A stretch of DNA of 64,000 nucleotides from UBA9676 sp963741615. Lineage in GTDB: Bacteria; Actinomycetota; Actinomycetes; Streptosporangiales; Streptosporangiaceae. The notes below the pieces were generated by a model. That model was not told where the DNA came from. It did not search any database and saw only the letters and a list, made by a program, of their open reading frames with translations. Below are positions 23,113 through 31,906 of the stretch, one piece after another. How positions within the stretch are numbered: the stretch's first letter is position 1; the number at the start of each line of letters is the position of its first letter. The position numbers and the translations under genes are program-made. The stretch is from assembly GCA_963741615.1 (NCBI GenBank), contig CAVUIU010000030.1, forward strand, positions 186,001 to 250,000, read 5' to 3'.

Positions 23113-24759
23113 CCGCGGGGTCAGCCGGCAGTAGCACGATGAGCTGATCGGCACGTCCGCATGGGCGGCAGCGATCGTGAGCTGCTGCCTGATGATGGCG
23201 GCCGGTTCGTGCTTGCCCAGCCGGGTCAGGCATTCGTGGTAGCCGTGCAGGCTCCAGACGTTGCCGGGATGCTGGCAGGCGCGCGCCAGGGTGCCATCGA
23301 GGCCGAGGTCGGCGCGGTACACGGCCTCGGCGTCGGCGACCCGGCCCTGTTCCAGGAGCAGGGCGCCATAGGCGTGCCGGGCCGGCTGCATCCAGCCCCA
23401 CGGTTCGTCGTAGGGGAGCCCGTCGTCGAGTTCGACCGCGTGGCGCAGGTGGGCGAAGGCGGAGTCGTAGTTCGCCTTGCGGTACTCCAGTTCGCCGTCC
23501 AGCATGGCGCGGGCCACCTGCAGGATGTCCAGGCAGGTGTTGTTGAAGATGGTGCGCGATCCGGGCACCCGCCCGACCGCCGCGGTGAACCGCCGACGGT
23601 GCTCGGTGGCCTCGCGGATGCGCCCGGTGGCGGCGTAGGCGACGCCCTTGGCGTAGTGCATCATCGCCGTGGTGACGCAGTACAGGCCCGGATCGCCGGG
23701 CAGGGGCGCGGCGATGATGTCCTGCCAGCGCCCGAACCGGATCGCCGCGTGCATCTTCATCGGGACAAAACCCTCGAGCCAGTCCGCCATCGGCGGGATC
23801 TGCACCCGGAGCAGCTCCTCGGGGATCGCCGCCGCGAGCTGATCCGCGGTCTCCAGCGCGGTCTGCGCCTGGCCGAGGAACATCGCACCATAGATCTTGA
23901 AGTGGTAGTTGTGCGCCCGGTACAGCGTGTAGAAGTTCATCGCGCCCCGGTGCGCACGGAACTTCTCGTCGGCGGCGATCGCGGCGGCGTTGGACGACAC
24001 GACCTGCCGGTAGTCGCCGCACAGCGCATCGAGGTGCGTCGGCATGTGCCGAAGGTGGCCCGCCTCCGGGACCAGCTCGCGCAGCAGGTCACCTGCCCGC
24101 AGCGCGTCCTCGGGCCGGGCAGACATCTCCATCAGGTGTATGTACATGTGCAAGATGCCCGGGTGCGCCCGGCCGTCGCCGCGGGCCAGTGCCCGTTCCA
24201 GGACGGCCTTGGCTTCCAGCGTGCCTGCCCCGGCGGCCGGCTCTCCGGTCGCCCGGTTCCACAGCGCCCAGGGCGTGAGGTTCATCAGCGCGTCTGCGAA
24301 CAGCGTGGCGACGTCGAGGTCGCCGGGGTGGGACCGGTACACCTCCCGCATCGCGCCGGCGTACCCGGCGCTCCATGCCGAGCAATCATCGGCCGGCTCG
24401 GCGGACGGGTACCTCGCGGCCAGGGCACCCACGAGTGCGCGCTCAACGGCTGTCGCCCCGGCGGCCCGGCTGGCGGCCGCCGCCGACGCGGCGAAGGCCC
24501 GCGAGACCACCGCGGACCTCTCCGCGCTGTCGAATGCGTCCCACGGCTTGTTGTAGTTCGGCCCCAGCGCGTAAGCCAGGCCCCAGTAAGCCAGCGCGCA
24601 ATCGGGGTCGGCAGCGATCGCGCGCTCAAAGCACGTCACCGCCTCTTCGTGGTTGAACGCGTAGGCCCACAGCAGCCCGCGGGTGAACCAGGCGTGTGCC
24701 TCCGCCGAGGCGGTCGTCACCTGCCGCGCATAGCCGCCGAGATCGAAATAGTCAGACAT
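23062..24759 (-). CDS. TPR repeat protein
   Basis: A 565-residue soluble protein made of tetratricopeptide-like helical pairs. The first is clear (HEEAVTCFERAIAADPDCALAYWGLAYALG). Others follow around residues 150-260, including HMYIHLMEMSARPEDALRAGDLL and the conserved HLRHMPTHLD near residue 225, and again near the C-terminus. Proteins with this His-rich HMPTH motif are widespread in bacteria and resemble eukaryotic TTC38; their function is not known. ATG 24759 has GGAGG seven bases upstream. The open frame continues far upstream, but the residues there are Arg/Pro-rich and antisense to another gene. The stop lies inside the convergent membrane-protein gene. Confidence 0.8.
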   Translation of the reverse strand: MSDYFDLGGYARQVTTASAEAHAWFTRGLLWAYAFNHEEAVTCFERAIAADPDCALAYWGLAYALGPNYNKPWDAFDSAERSAVVSRAFAASAAAASRAAGATAVERALVGALAARYPSAEPADDCSAWSAGYAGAMREVYRSHPGDLDVATLFADALMNLTPWALWNRATGEPAAGAGTLEAKAVLERALARGDGRAHPGILHMYIHLMEMSARPEDALRAGDLLRELVPEAGHLRHMPTHLDALCGDYRQVVSSNAAAIAADEKFRAHRGAMNFYTLYRAHNYHFKIYGAMFLGQAQTALETADQLAAAIPEELLRVQIPPMADWLEGFVPMKMHAAIRFGRWQDIIAAPLPGDPGLYCVTTAMMHYAKGVAYAATGRIREATEHRRRFTAAVGRVPGSRTIFNNTCLDILQVARAMLDGELEYRKANYDSAFAHLRHAVELDDGLPYDEPWGWMQPARHAYGALLLEQGRVADAEAVYRADLGLDGTLARACQHPGNVWSLHGYHECLTRLGKHEPAAIIRQQLTIAAAHADVPISSSCYCRLTPRSEDVDGPGDHERGQGE

Positions 24760-25068
24760 CAGCTGCCTCCGCATGGCCAGCCGCCAGGTCCGGTCCGGTG
24801 CCGGTGGCAACAGTCTGCCGGATCGGCGATCACGAGCCCTGATCCCGCCGCCGGCCGATGAGTCGGTCACGGTGATCCGCGGCAGCCTCCCTGAGTCGCC
24901 CCGGCAGCTCAGGCCGGCCGTGGCCGGGAAGCACCCTGCTGACTGCCTCATGCCGCCAGCCGACGGGCGCCGCCGCCTGCTGTGATCGCCCCGGCCGGGA
25001 TGCCTGACAACCGGGCCGGACAGTGCTTCGGTAGAGGGCAGGTCGCGAACGGCAGGGGAGGACTCGGG
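24760..25068. other. Intergenic region between divergent TPR and DDAH-like genes
   Basis: These 309 bases hold the two divergent leaders. GGAGG for the TPR gene and GGGGAGGA for the hydrolase gene are visible at the ends. I see no convincing gene, tandem repeat or strong hairpin inside; base composition is as GC-rich as the surroundings. Confidence 0.5.
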
Positions 25069-25974
25069 ATGGCCGCTGGGGACGCCGCCGGGGCAGCCGG
25101 CGGAACGCCGGCGGCGGGCCCGCGCTTCGGGGTGCGGTCCATGTCCGCTCCGCTGCGCCGCGTCCTGGTCCGCCGCCCGGCCGTCACCGGCGACTTCGCT
25201 GCCGCGGATTGGCGGGCGCCCGATGCCGGCCTGCTCGCCCGCCAGCATGAGGCGTTCGGCCAGCTGCTGACCGACCTCGGCTGCGAGGTCGAGGTGGCGC
25301 CTGCCGCCGGCGGCCTGGTCGACGCCACCTATGTCCGGGACCCCGGGCTGGTGACCGGCGCTGGCGCGGTGCTGTTCCAGATGGCCAAGCCGGCCCGGGC
25401 GGCGGAACCGGCCCTGCTGGGAGCCGCGCTCACGGCCGTGGGAGTCCCGGTGCTGGCGCGGCTGGCCGGGGCCGCGCGGGCGGACGGTGGCGACTTCATC
25501 TGGCTGGACGAGCACACCGTGCTCGCCGGCCGCAGCTACCGCACGAACGCCGAAGGCCTGCGCCAGCTGGCGCAGATCCTCGCGGCCGAGGGTGCCAGCC
25601 TGGAGCCGGTCGACCTCCCGCACGACCGGGGACCGGGGCATGTGCTGCACCTGATGTCGCTGATCTCGCCAGTCGCCGACGACCTTGCCGTCGTCTACCC
25701 GCCGCTGGCGCCGGTCGCGCTGATGGAGACGCTCGCCGAGCGCGGGGTCCAGGTGGTGCCCGTCGCCGCCGACGAGTACGAGACGATGGGGTGCAACATC
25801 CTGGCGGTCGGGCCGCGGCGGGTCCTGATGCTGAACGGCAACCCGCGGACCCGGGCGGCGCTCGAGGCGGCCGGCTGCGAGGTACACGGGTACGACGGCT
25901 CGGAGATCTCCCTCAAGGGCGACGGGGGCCCCACCTGCCTGACGGCACCGATCTGGCGCAGCGCCGGAGGCTAG
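25069..25974 (+). CDS. DDAH/arginine deiminase-family amidinohydrolase
   Basis: A 301-residue protein of the guanidino-group-modifying superfamily (dimethylarginine dimethylaminohydrolase, arginine deiminase, amidinotransferase). It shows the central RADGGDFIWLDEHTVLAGRS (substrate-binding GGD), the catalytic histidine region GPGHVLHLMSLIS near residue 190, and the C-terminal cysteine nucleophile in GDGGPTCLTAPI near residue 289. The family cleaves or transfers guanidino groups, for example dimethylarginine to citrulline plus dimethylamine. GGGGAGGA precedes ATG 25069. An agmatinase-like gene nine kilobases away may concern related guanidino compounds. The stop codon overlaps the convergent response-regulator stop. 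Confidence 0.85.
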   Translation: MAAGDAAGAAGGTPAAGPRFGVRSMSAPLRRVLVRRPAVTGDFAAADWRAPDAGLLARQHEAFGQLLTDLGCEVEVAPAAGGLVDATYVRDPGLVTGAGAVLFQMAKPARAAEPALLGAALTAVGVPVLARLAGAARADGGDFIWLDEHTVLAGRSYRTNAEGLRQLAQILAAEGASLEPVDLPHDRGPGHVLHLMSLISPVADDLAVVYPPLAPVALMETLAERGVQVVPVAADEYETMGCNILAVGPRRVLMLNGNPRTRAALEAAGCEVHGYDGSEISLKGDGGPTCLTAPIWRSAGG

Positions 25975-26657
25975 TTCAGCCGCCGCTCGGCCGCCCAGCG
26001 CGTCAGCTGGTGGCGGGTGGAGAGCTGGAGCTTCCGCAGCACCGAGGAGACATGGCTCTCGACGGTCTTGCCGGAGATGAAGAGCTCGCGGGCGATCTCC
26101 TTGTAGGTGTAGCCGCGGGCGATCAGGCGGAGGACTTCGCGCTCCCGGGGTGTCAGCTGGTCGAGTTCGGGATCGAAGGTCTGGCGGTGACCGCTGGCCG
26201 GGCCGAGCGCCGCGAAGGCGTCGAGGACGAACCCGGCCAGCCGGGGGGAGAAGACCGCGTCGCCGGCCGCGACCCGGCGCACCGCATCCGCCAGATCGGT
26301 GCCGGAGATCGTCTTGGTCACATAGCCCCGGGCGCCCGCCCGGATGACGGCGATCACGTCCTCGGGGGCATCCGAGGCGGACAGGGCCAGGAAACGCACC
26401 TGCGGGTGGGTGGCCTTGATCGCCGTGACCACATCCTGGCCGCCCCCGCCGGGCAGGTGCACGTCGAGCAGGACGACATCGGGGAGGCACTGCGCGATGA
26501 GGGTGATCGCGGGCTCGACGTCGTCCGCCTCGCCCACCACATCGACCTGGTCACCGAGCTCTGACCGGACCCCGGAGCGGAACAGGCCGTGATCATCAAC
26601 GATGAAGACCCGCGGCCGGCCGCCGCCCGGGGCGGGTGAGCCGCCCGGCCCCGGCAT
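25971..26657 (-). CDS. LuxR/NarL-family response regulator
   Basis: A 228-residue two-component regulator. The receiver domain starts RVFIVDDHGLFRSGV (acidic pair) and has the phospho-acceptor in PDVVLLDVHLPGGGG near residue 65, the Ser/Ala switch in LALSASD and the conserved Lys in GYVTKTISG. The C-terminal LuxR-type HTH is LTPREREVLRLIARGYTYKEIARELFISGKTVESHVSSV. ATG 26657 starts two bases after the stop of the histidine kinase gene, so both form an operon and should be a cognate pair. The PspC domain on the kinase suggests envelope stress as the input. Confidence 0.93.
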   Translation of the reverse strand: MPGPGGSPAPGGGRPRVFIVDDHGLFRSGVRSELGDQVDVVGEADDVEPAITLIAQCLPDVVLLDVHLPGGGGQDVVTAIKATHPQVRFLALSASDAPEDVIAVIRAGARGYVTKTISGTDLADAVRRVAAGDAVFSPRLAGFVLDAFAALGPASGHRQTFDPELDQLTPREREVLRLIARGYTYKEIARELFISGKTVESHVSSVLRKLQLSTRHQLTRWAAERRLN

Positions 26658-26659
26658 GG

Positions 26660-28114
26660 TCAACCCCCGGCCGGGCTGGCTGGGCTGGCCGGCTGCCGTC
26701 TCCCGGCGGCGCGGGGCATCATCAGGGACACCTCGGTGCCCTCGCCCGGAACGCTGCGGACGGTCGCCGAGCCACCGCGGCGGGCGATCCTGGCGTGGAT
26801 GGACTCGGCCAGCCCCTTCCGGTCGGCGGGCACCGCATCCGGGTCGAAACCGCGCCCGCGATCGCGCACGAACAGCACCACCTCCAGCGGCTCGACCTCG
26901 GCGAAGAGCGAGACAACGGGGGCGCCGGACCATTTCGCGGCGTTGACGGTCGCCTCCCGCGCCGCCGCCAGCAGCGCGCGGAGATCGTCGTCCAGCTCAC
27001 AGTCCCCGACGGTGACGGCCTCGACGGGTACCTCGTGCTGGGCTTCCACCTCCTGCTGGATGAGCCGGACACCGGCGGCCAGGGTCATGTCCTGGCCGTC
27101 CGCCGAGCCGGGCGGCGGCCCGCCGAACAGCCAGGAGCGCAGCTCTCGTTCCTGTGCCCGGGCCAGCTGGACGACCTGCTGCGGCTGGTCGGCGCGGCGC
27201 TGGATCAGGGCAAGCGTCTGCAGGACCGAGTCGTGCAGGCGGGCGGCCATGTCCGCCCGCTCTTCGGCCCGGGCGCGGGCCTGGCGCTCGAGCACGAGAT
27301 CGCGGGCGATGCGCAGCCACCAGGGGCCCATCATGATCACGATCGCAACGATCACCAGCACGAGCCCGCCCAGCGGCCCCAGCAGGGCGTGGGCCGAGTG
27401 CCCGGCCACCAGGGCACTCAGGCCGCTGATCAGCAGCACGGCCGCCGCCGCTATCCGCAGCAACGCGCGCGACCGGCGATGGGTTCCGGCCAGGCCCACG
27501 AGCGGCTCGGCCAGATGGCGGATCATCGCATGCTCGTCCGCCGGGGAGTTCCGCCAGATCAGCGTTATGCCGACCACGCTGATGACGAGCGACCACGCCA
27601 CCGAGTTGACCCAGGCGGCGCCGAGCGTCGAGGCAATGAGAAGCACGATGATCAGCAACGACCCGAGGCCGGCGGCCAGCGCCAGGCCCCGCCCGTCGTT
27701 CAGCGCCTTGGTCGCGATGTTGCCGTCCGCGCCCTCAGCGGGCAGCAGCAGCCACGCCACCACGTAGGCCGCGACGCCGAAGCCGCCCAGCAGGGCAAGC
27801 AGCACGAACACGACCCGGATGGCCGTGACGCCGATGCCTGTCCGCGCCGCCAGGCCGGCGGCCACCCCGGCGACCAGGCGGTCCTCCCGCGTACGTCGCA
27901 TCGGCCCACTGCTGCGCGGCCCGCTCACCCACGGGCGGTTGCGCCAGCGGCGCCACGGGGGCCGGTCATGCGGCCAGCCCTCGTCCGGCGCCGCGTCACC
28001 ATGGTCCGGCCACGGCCTGCGCGGATCAGTCCGGCCGCCGGTGAGGCCCGGCGGTGCGGAACCGTTGCGTTCTTCCACCTGTCCATCATCGCGCCGCGGC
28101 GCGCCTTCCGCCAT
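26660..28114 (-). CDS. PspC-domain sensor histidine kinase (HisKA_3/NarX type)
   Basis: A membrane sensor kinase of about 484 residues. An N-terminal PspC domain (DRLVAGVAAGLAARTGIGVTAIRVVFVLLALLGGFG) begins near residue 75 and is followed by four or five membrane helices. The phospho-accepting His is in MAARLHDSVLQTL near residue 293. The ATPase shows the N-box AAREATVNAAKWSG near 390, DRGRGFDPD, and RRGGSATVRSVPGEGTEVSL. This is the actinobacterial envelope-stress kinase layout (LiaS/MacS-like). The start is uncertain: ATG 28114 or GTG 28078; the conserved part begins at Met 27903. The response regulator follows directly. The divergent pspC-type gene suggests that the kinase and PspC proteins sense the same signal. 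Confidence 0.88.
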   Translation of the reverse strand: MAEGAPRRDDGQVEERNGSAPPGLTGGRTDPRRPWPDHGDAAPDEGWPHDRPPWRRWRNRPWVSGPRSSGPMRRTREDRLVAGVAAGLAARTGIGVTAIRVVFVLLALLGGFGVAAYVVAWLLLPAEGADGNIATKALNDGRGLALAAGLGSLLIIVLLIASTLGAAWVNSVAWSLVISVVGITLIWRNSPADEHAMIRHLAEPLVGLAGTHRRSRALLRIAAAAVLLISGLSALVAGHSAHALLGPLGGLVLVIVAIVIMMGPWWLRIARDLVLERQARARAEERADMAARLHDSVLQTLALIQRRADQPQQVVQLARAQERELRSWLFGGPPPGSADGQDMTLAAGVRLIQQEVEAQHEVPVEAVTVGDCELDDDLRALLAAAREATVNAAKWSGAPVVSLFAEVEPLEVVLFVRDRGRGFDPDAVPADRKGLAESIHARIARRGGSATVRSVPGEGTEVSLMMPRAAGRRQPASPASPAGG

Positions 28115-28207
28115 GCGGGCAATCCCTGATCCGGTGGCCGGGGCATCAGGGTCGAATGGGGGATCTTCCTGATGTTGCTGATGAGCGTTTGGCAGCACGC
28201 TGATGGC

Positions 28208-28489
28208 ATGGACACAACGACGGTAGAACCGCAGAACCAGGCCAGCACGCATCAGCTGAGCAGGCCGACCGAGGACCGGATGCTGGGGGGAGTCGCCGCC
28301 GGCATAGCCCGCTACCTCAGCGTGGATGTGACGGTCGTACGGATCATCTTCGCCGTACTCACCATCGTGGGCGGCGCGGGCATCCCCATCTACCTCGCCG
28401 GGTGGCTGCTGATCCCGGAAGAAGGGTCCGACCAGTCCGCCGCGGGCCAGTTCCTGTCCCGGCACACCCAGTCCGCTGACCAGCACTGA
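28208..28489 (+). CDS. PspC domain protein
   Basis: A 93-residue protein that is essentially one PspC domain: DRMLGGVAAGIARYLSVDVTVVRIIFAVLTIVGGAGIPIYLAGWLLIPEE spans residues about 25-75 with the usual pair of membrane helices. PspC proteins act at the inner membrane in envelope stress. ATG 28208 is preferred because the family has a short N-terminus; ATG 28172 is possible and has a weak GGGGGA upstream. It is divergent from the PspC kinase gene (gap about 94 bases) and followed after 21 bases by a DUF1707 gene. Confidence 0.85.
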   Translation: MDTTTVEPQNQASTHQLSRPTEDRMLGGVAAGIARYLSVDVTVVRIIFAVLTIVGGAGIPIYLAGWLLIPEEGSDQSAAGQFLSRHTQSADQH

Positions 28490-28510
28490 CCCCAAGGAGG
28501 CCGGACCGAC

Positions 28511-28993
28511 ATGTCAGCGCAGCGCAGTGCCCGGTGGACCCGGGGATCCGCCTTCCGGGCCGGCTTTGCCAACCCGCAGATGAGGGTTTCCGACGCCGAG
28601 CGGGCCGAGGTCGCTGACCGCCTGTCCAAGCACTACAGCGATGGGCGGCTCGACCAGGCGGAATTCAACGAGCGCCTCGACCGGGCCATGAGGGCCAAGA
28701 CACAGGCGGACCTGAGCGGGATCTTCACCGACCTGCCGGTCATCGAGGAGCCCGGGAAGCCCGACAAGCCGGAAAAGGTGGTGCGCCAGCGGGACGGGCG
28801 CCCGCGGAACGGGCGCCCCCTTCGCCGCACCGTCGGGCTCATCCTCATCGTCGTGGTCGCCATCATCGTCGCGCACGCCCTGACACCGCCATTCCTGCCC
28901 TTCTTCTGGCCCACGTGGTCACCCGTCACCTGGCTGCTGATCGGGTTGATCGTCTTCCTCTGGCTGCGCCACGGCCCCGGGCGGCGGCCCTGA
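28511..28993 (+). CDS. DUF1707 domain membrane protein
   Basis: A 160-residue protein. Residues 24-75 form a DUF1707 domain (MRVSDAERAEVADRLSKHYSDGRLDQAEFNERLDRAMRAKTQADLSGIFTDLP). A basic linker then leads to two C-terminal membrane helices (LILIVVVAIIVAHAL and WLLIGLIVFLWL). DUF1707 is an actinobacterial domain often found with membrane or 2TM tails next to stress kinases. AAGGAGG at 28494-28500 fixes ATG 28511. It forms a probable operon with the pspC-type gene. Confidence 0.88.
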   Translation: MSAQRSARWTRGSAFRAGFANPQMRVSDAERAEVADRLSKHYSDGRLDQAEFNERLDRAMRAKTQADLSGIFTDLPVIEEPGKPDKPEKVVRQRDGRPRNGRPLRRTVGLILIVVVAIIVAHALTPPFLPFFWPTWSPVTWLLIGLIVFLWLRHGPGRRP

Positions 28994-29131
28994 CGGGGCG
29001 GGTTCCGGCAACGGCGCATCCCGCGCGGGGTGCGCCGGGCGGGCCGGGCGGACCGGGTGTCGCCGGGGCGCATAGGCTCGGCTGAGCGGAACCCCCGCGC
29101 CCCGCCGCCCGCCGCCGAGGACGAAAGCTTC

Positions 29132-30523
29132 ATGATGGAGTCCAGCTCACCGAGACGGTCGCGCCCGCCTGCCGTGCTGCCTGATCTGCCGGCGACGGAC
29201 GGCGAGAGACGGGCGTCGGGGAAGGCCGCCAGGCAGCGGTCGGGGCGGGGCACGCTGGGGTACTGGGCGGAGAATGACCGCGGGCACGACGCGCTGACGA
29301 CGGTCCTGGCCCAGAACCAGATCCGCGTCCCCGAGCTGCTTCCCATCCGTCATCAGCGGATGGCGGCCTCCGCCTGGAACTACTACCGGGGTGCGGCGGC
29401 GGTCATGGCGGGCGACCTCGCGTCCCAGCCCAGCAGCGGCCTGATGGTGCAGTTGTGCGGTGACGCCCACATCCTGAACTTCGGCCTGTGGGCGACGCCG
29501 GAGCGGAACCTGTCGTTCGACCTGCGCGACTTCGACGAGACCCTGCCCGGCCCGTTCGAATGGGACGTCAAGCGCTTCGCCGCCAGTGTGGTGGTGGCGG
29601 CGCGGGAGAACCGGATCAGGCCGGCCCGGGCCGCGGCCGCGGTGACCGCCGGTGTCGAGGCCTACCGCAGGCGCATGCGGCGGTACACGGCCATGCCCGA
29701 GCTCGACATCTGGTACGACGGCATGCACGCCGACAGCCTGATCGGCTACTTCGAGCCGGCCGACCGGGGGCGGGTCTCGATCCATATCGAGAAGAAGCGG
29801 AAGCGCCGCACCAGCCGGGGAGCGTTCGCCAGGCTCACGACGATGGCGCACGGGCGCCCGCGGATCACCGCGGACCCCCCGCTCCGGGTCACGATCAGCG
29901 ACACCGAGCAGGCGGAACTGGTCGGCCACCTCCTCGCCGGGTACCGGCTGACCCTCCAGGAGGACCGGCGGAGCCTGTTCGACCGGTTCACCGAGGTCGA
30001 TGTGGTCCGCCAGGTCGTGGGGGTGGGCAGCGTGGGGATGCGGGTGTACCTGGTGCTGCTCGAGGGCCGGACCGGTGCCGACCCGTTGTTCCTGCAGGTC
30101 AAGCAGGCCGGGCCGTCGGTGTACGAGGCGCACACCCAGCCCGGCAGCCACGGCAACCACGGCGCGCGGGTGATCAACGGCAAACGGCTGGTGCAGAGCG
30201 CCACCGACATCTTCGTCGGCTGGGGCTCGCTGCACGGCAGGGACTATTACGTGCGGCAGTTCCGCGACATGAAGATCATCCCCACTACCGAGCTGATCGC
30301 CCCCCGCCTCACCGAGTTCGCCACCGCCTGCGGTGAGTCACTCGCCCGCGCCCACGCCCGGACCGGCGACCCGGTAGCCATCGACGGCTACATCGGGAAG
30401 GGCCCGAAGTTCACCGCTGCGATCAGCCGGTTCGCCCGCCTGTACGCCGACCAGAACGAGCGCGACCACGCCCAGCTCGCCGGCGCCATCGCCGCCGGCG
30501 CCGTCGAGAGCCTGCCTGGCTGA
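29132..30523 (+). CDS. DUF2252 family protein
   Basis: A 463-residue DUF2252 protein. Recognisable segments are the basic N-terminus with LLPIRHQRMAASAWNYYRGAA, LCGDAHILNFG near residue 125, FDLRDFDETLPGPFEWDVKRFAAS near 145, and the C-terminal YYVRQFRDMKI and ARAHARTGD. The GDAHxxNFG and DFDE motifs recall aminoglycoside-phosphotransferase/kinase folds (HGDxxxxN and a DFD-like loop), so a kinase-like fold is likely, but no activity is established. The start is one of two adjacent ATGs (29132 or 29135). It stands alone between the envelope-stress genes and a convergent dehydrogenase. Confidence 0.85.
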   Translation: MMESSSPRRSRPPAVLPDLPATDGERRASGKAARQRSGRGTLGYWAENDRGHDALTTVLAQNQIRVPELLPIRHQRMAASAWNYYRGAAAVMAGDLASQPSSGLMVQLCGDAHILNFGLWATPERNLSFDLRDFDETLPGPFEWDVKRFAASVVVAARENRIRPARAAAAVTAGVEAYRRRMRRYTAMPELDIWYDGMHADSLIGYFEPADRGRVSIHIEKKRKRRTSRGAFARLTTMAHGRPRITADPPLRVTISDTEQAELVGHLLAGYRLTLQEDRRSLFDRFTEVDVVRQVVGVGSVGMRVYLVLLEGRTGADPLFLQVKQAGPSVYEAHTQPGSHGNHGARVINGKRLVQSATDIFVGWGSLHGRDYYVRQFRDMKIIPTTELIAPRLTEFATACGESLARAHARTGDPVAIDGYIGKGPKFTAAISRFARLYADQNERDHAQLAGAIAAGAVESLPG

Positions 30524-30588
30524 GAGCCGGCTGTCGTCTTTGTGGGCACGCGCCCCGTTCAGCGTGGGGAGCTCCGCGGAAGCCGTTC

Positions 30589-31764
30589 TCAGCCGGGGCC
30601 CGGCGGCGCGCCGCCGGGCGGCGTGCAGATCAGCAGCTGGCGCAGCACGCGGCCGGCCCTGAGATCAGCCAGTGCATCGGCGGCCTCGGCCAGCGGACGG
30701 CGGGCCGACACCATCGACTCCACGTCCAGGTCGCCGCCCATGACCAGATCTACCAGCTGCGGGATGTCCCGCTGCGGTGTGATCGAGCCGTAGTTGCAGC
30801 CGAGGATCCGCTGATCGGCCTCGGCGAGGGCGAGCGGGTCAAACCGCGCCTGCCTCCCGGACGGCGGCAGCCCGACCAGGACGGCGCTGCCGCCGGGGCC
30901 GAGGGCGGCGATCGACTGCTCGGTGGTCTCGATCTTGCCGATGGCGTCGAAGACGTAGTCGAGTCCCTCGGGGACGAGAGCGCGCAGCGCCGCCACGACC
31001 GGCCGGCCGTCGGCGTGCAGGACGTCGGTGGCACCGAGCCGCCGGGCCACCGCGAGTTTGTCCGCCACCACGTCCACCGCGACGATTCGGGTCGCCCCGG
31101 CGAGCCGCGCCCCCTGGACACAGCTGAGCCCGACCCCGCCGCAGCCGATGATCGCCACGGTGGCACCCGGCGGCACCCCGGCGGTGTTGCGGACGGCACC
31201 GACACCGGTGGCCACCGCGCAGCCGACAAGGGCGGCAAGCTCAAGTGGCGCGTCTTGGCGCACCCGGATCGCCCCGGACTCCGGGACGACCGCCCGCTCG
31301 GCAAACGAGGAGACACCCAGGTAGTGGTAGGCGGGTTCGCCGCGGATCCGCAGCCGGCTCGTCCCGTCGGACAGCACCCCGCCGGGCGCGATCACCTCCG
31401 CCGCCAGCTGGCACCGGGCAGGCTGGCCAAGACGGCAGTGCCGGCACTGGCCGCACGCTGGCACCCAGCACAGCACCACATGATCACCGGGGGACAGGCT
31501 GGTGACGCCGGCACCGACGGCCGTCACGATGCCCGAGCCCTCGTGGCCCAGCACGACGGGCGTCGGGTGCTGCCAGTCCCCGAGCACGATGTGCAGATCG
31601 GAGTGGCACACACCGGCCGCGGCGATGGCCACCTCCACCTCGCCGGCCCCCGGCCGGGCGAGCTCCACCTCGGTGACCCGGACCGGCTGGCCAGGTCCGC
31701 CGAGAACCGCCGCCCTGATCTGGCGCCCCGGGCGGAGCGCCACCGCCTGCTGCTCTGGCCTCAT
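30589..31764 (-). CDS. Zn-dependent alcohol dehydrogenase (MDR, class III-like)
   Basis: A 391-residue medium-chain dehydrogenase. Catalytic zinc ligands are the Cys in AAGVCHSDLH near residue 50, the His of LGHEGSGIV near 72 and a Cys in LVGCAVATGVGA near 178. The structural zinc lobe is CGQCRHCRLGQPARC near 102. The NAD-binding motif GCGGVGLSCVQGARLAGA is near 205. This resembles class III/AdhD-type enzymes of actinobacteria that oxidise alcohols or formaldehyde adducts. ATG 31764 is preferred; TTG 31773 is possible. It is transcribed away from the nitrilase gene, and the gap contains a 53-bp near-palindrome that may control both. Confidence 0.9.
   Translation of the reverse strand: MRPEQQAVALRPGRQIRAAVLGGPGQPVRVTEVELARPGAGEVEVAIAAAGVCHSDLHIVLGDWQHPTPVVLGHEGSGIVTAVGAGVTSLSPGDHVVLCWVPACGQCRHCRLGQPARCQLAAEVIAPGGVLSDGTSRLRIRGEPAYHYLGVSSFAERAVVPESGAIRVRQDAPLELAALVGCAVATGVGAVRNTAGVPPGATVAIIGCGGVGLSCVQGARLAGATRIVAVDVVADKLAVARRLGATDVLHADGRPVVAALRALVPEGLDYVFDAIGKIETTEQSIAALGPGGSAVLVGLPPSGRQARFDPLALAEADQRILGCNYGSITPQRDIPQLVDLVMGGDLDVESMVSARRPLAEAADALADLRAGRVLRQLLICTPPGGAPPGPG
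30598..30619. repeat. 22-bp perfect palindrome at the 3' end of the dehydrogenase gene
   Basis: Eleven bases (30598-30608) are followed without spacer by their exact reverse complement (30609-30619); the centre is GGCGCGCC. It lies inside the last codons of the minus-strand dehydrogenase (Gly/Ala/Pro residues) and 75 bases after the convergent DUF2252 stop. It may act as a two-way terminator hairpin or be a chance result of GC-rich coding. Confidence 0.4.
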
Positions 31765-31803
31765 GCCTACCAATCATCGCCTGCCGCCTCCCGTGAGGCG
31801 ATT

Positions 31804-31856
31804 CATGATCGTGGTGGGTTGTATGCGCCACACGCATATAAATCACCACGATCATG
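31804..31856. promoter_or_regulatory. 53-bp near-perfect palindrome between divergent genes (candidate operator)
   Basis: The arms CATGATCGTGGTG (31804-31816) and CACCACGATCATG (31844-31856) are exact inverted repeats. TTGTATGCG (31819-31827) and CGCATATAA (31833-31841) continue the symmetry with one mismatch about the same centre (31830). In all, 21 of 24 pairs outside the two central ones match. The stretch is AT-richer than the flanks and contains TATAAA, a possible -10 for the nitrilase direction. It lies between the dehydrogenase start (31764) and the nitrilase start (31907). This placement fits a shared operator for a dimeric or tetrameric regulator. Confidence 0.6.
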
Positions 31857-31906
31857 GGAACAGCGCTGACGAGAGGCAGCAAGGGGAGAGCGGGGGTGCA
31901 GCGGAG

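Noticed and set aside
24760..26490. A minus-strand open frame that extends the TPR gene upstream to 26490 (over 1,100 codons in total).
   Set aside because: The added part is Arg/Pro/Gly-rich, antisense to the DDAH-like gene and response regulator, and lacks any domain. GGAGG before ATG 24759 marks the true start.
30598..30619. Recombination or attachment site at the 22-bp palindrome.
   Set aside because: It lies in coding sequence made of Gly/Pro/Ala codons, and no integrase or second copy is seen.
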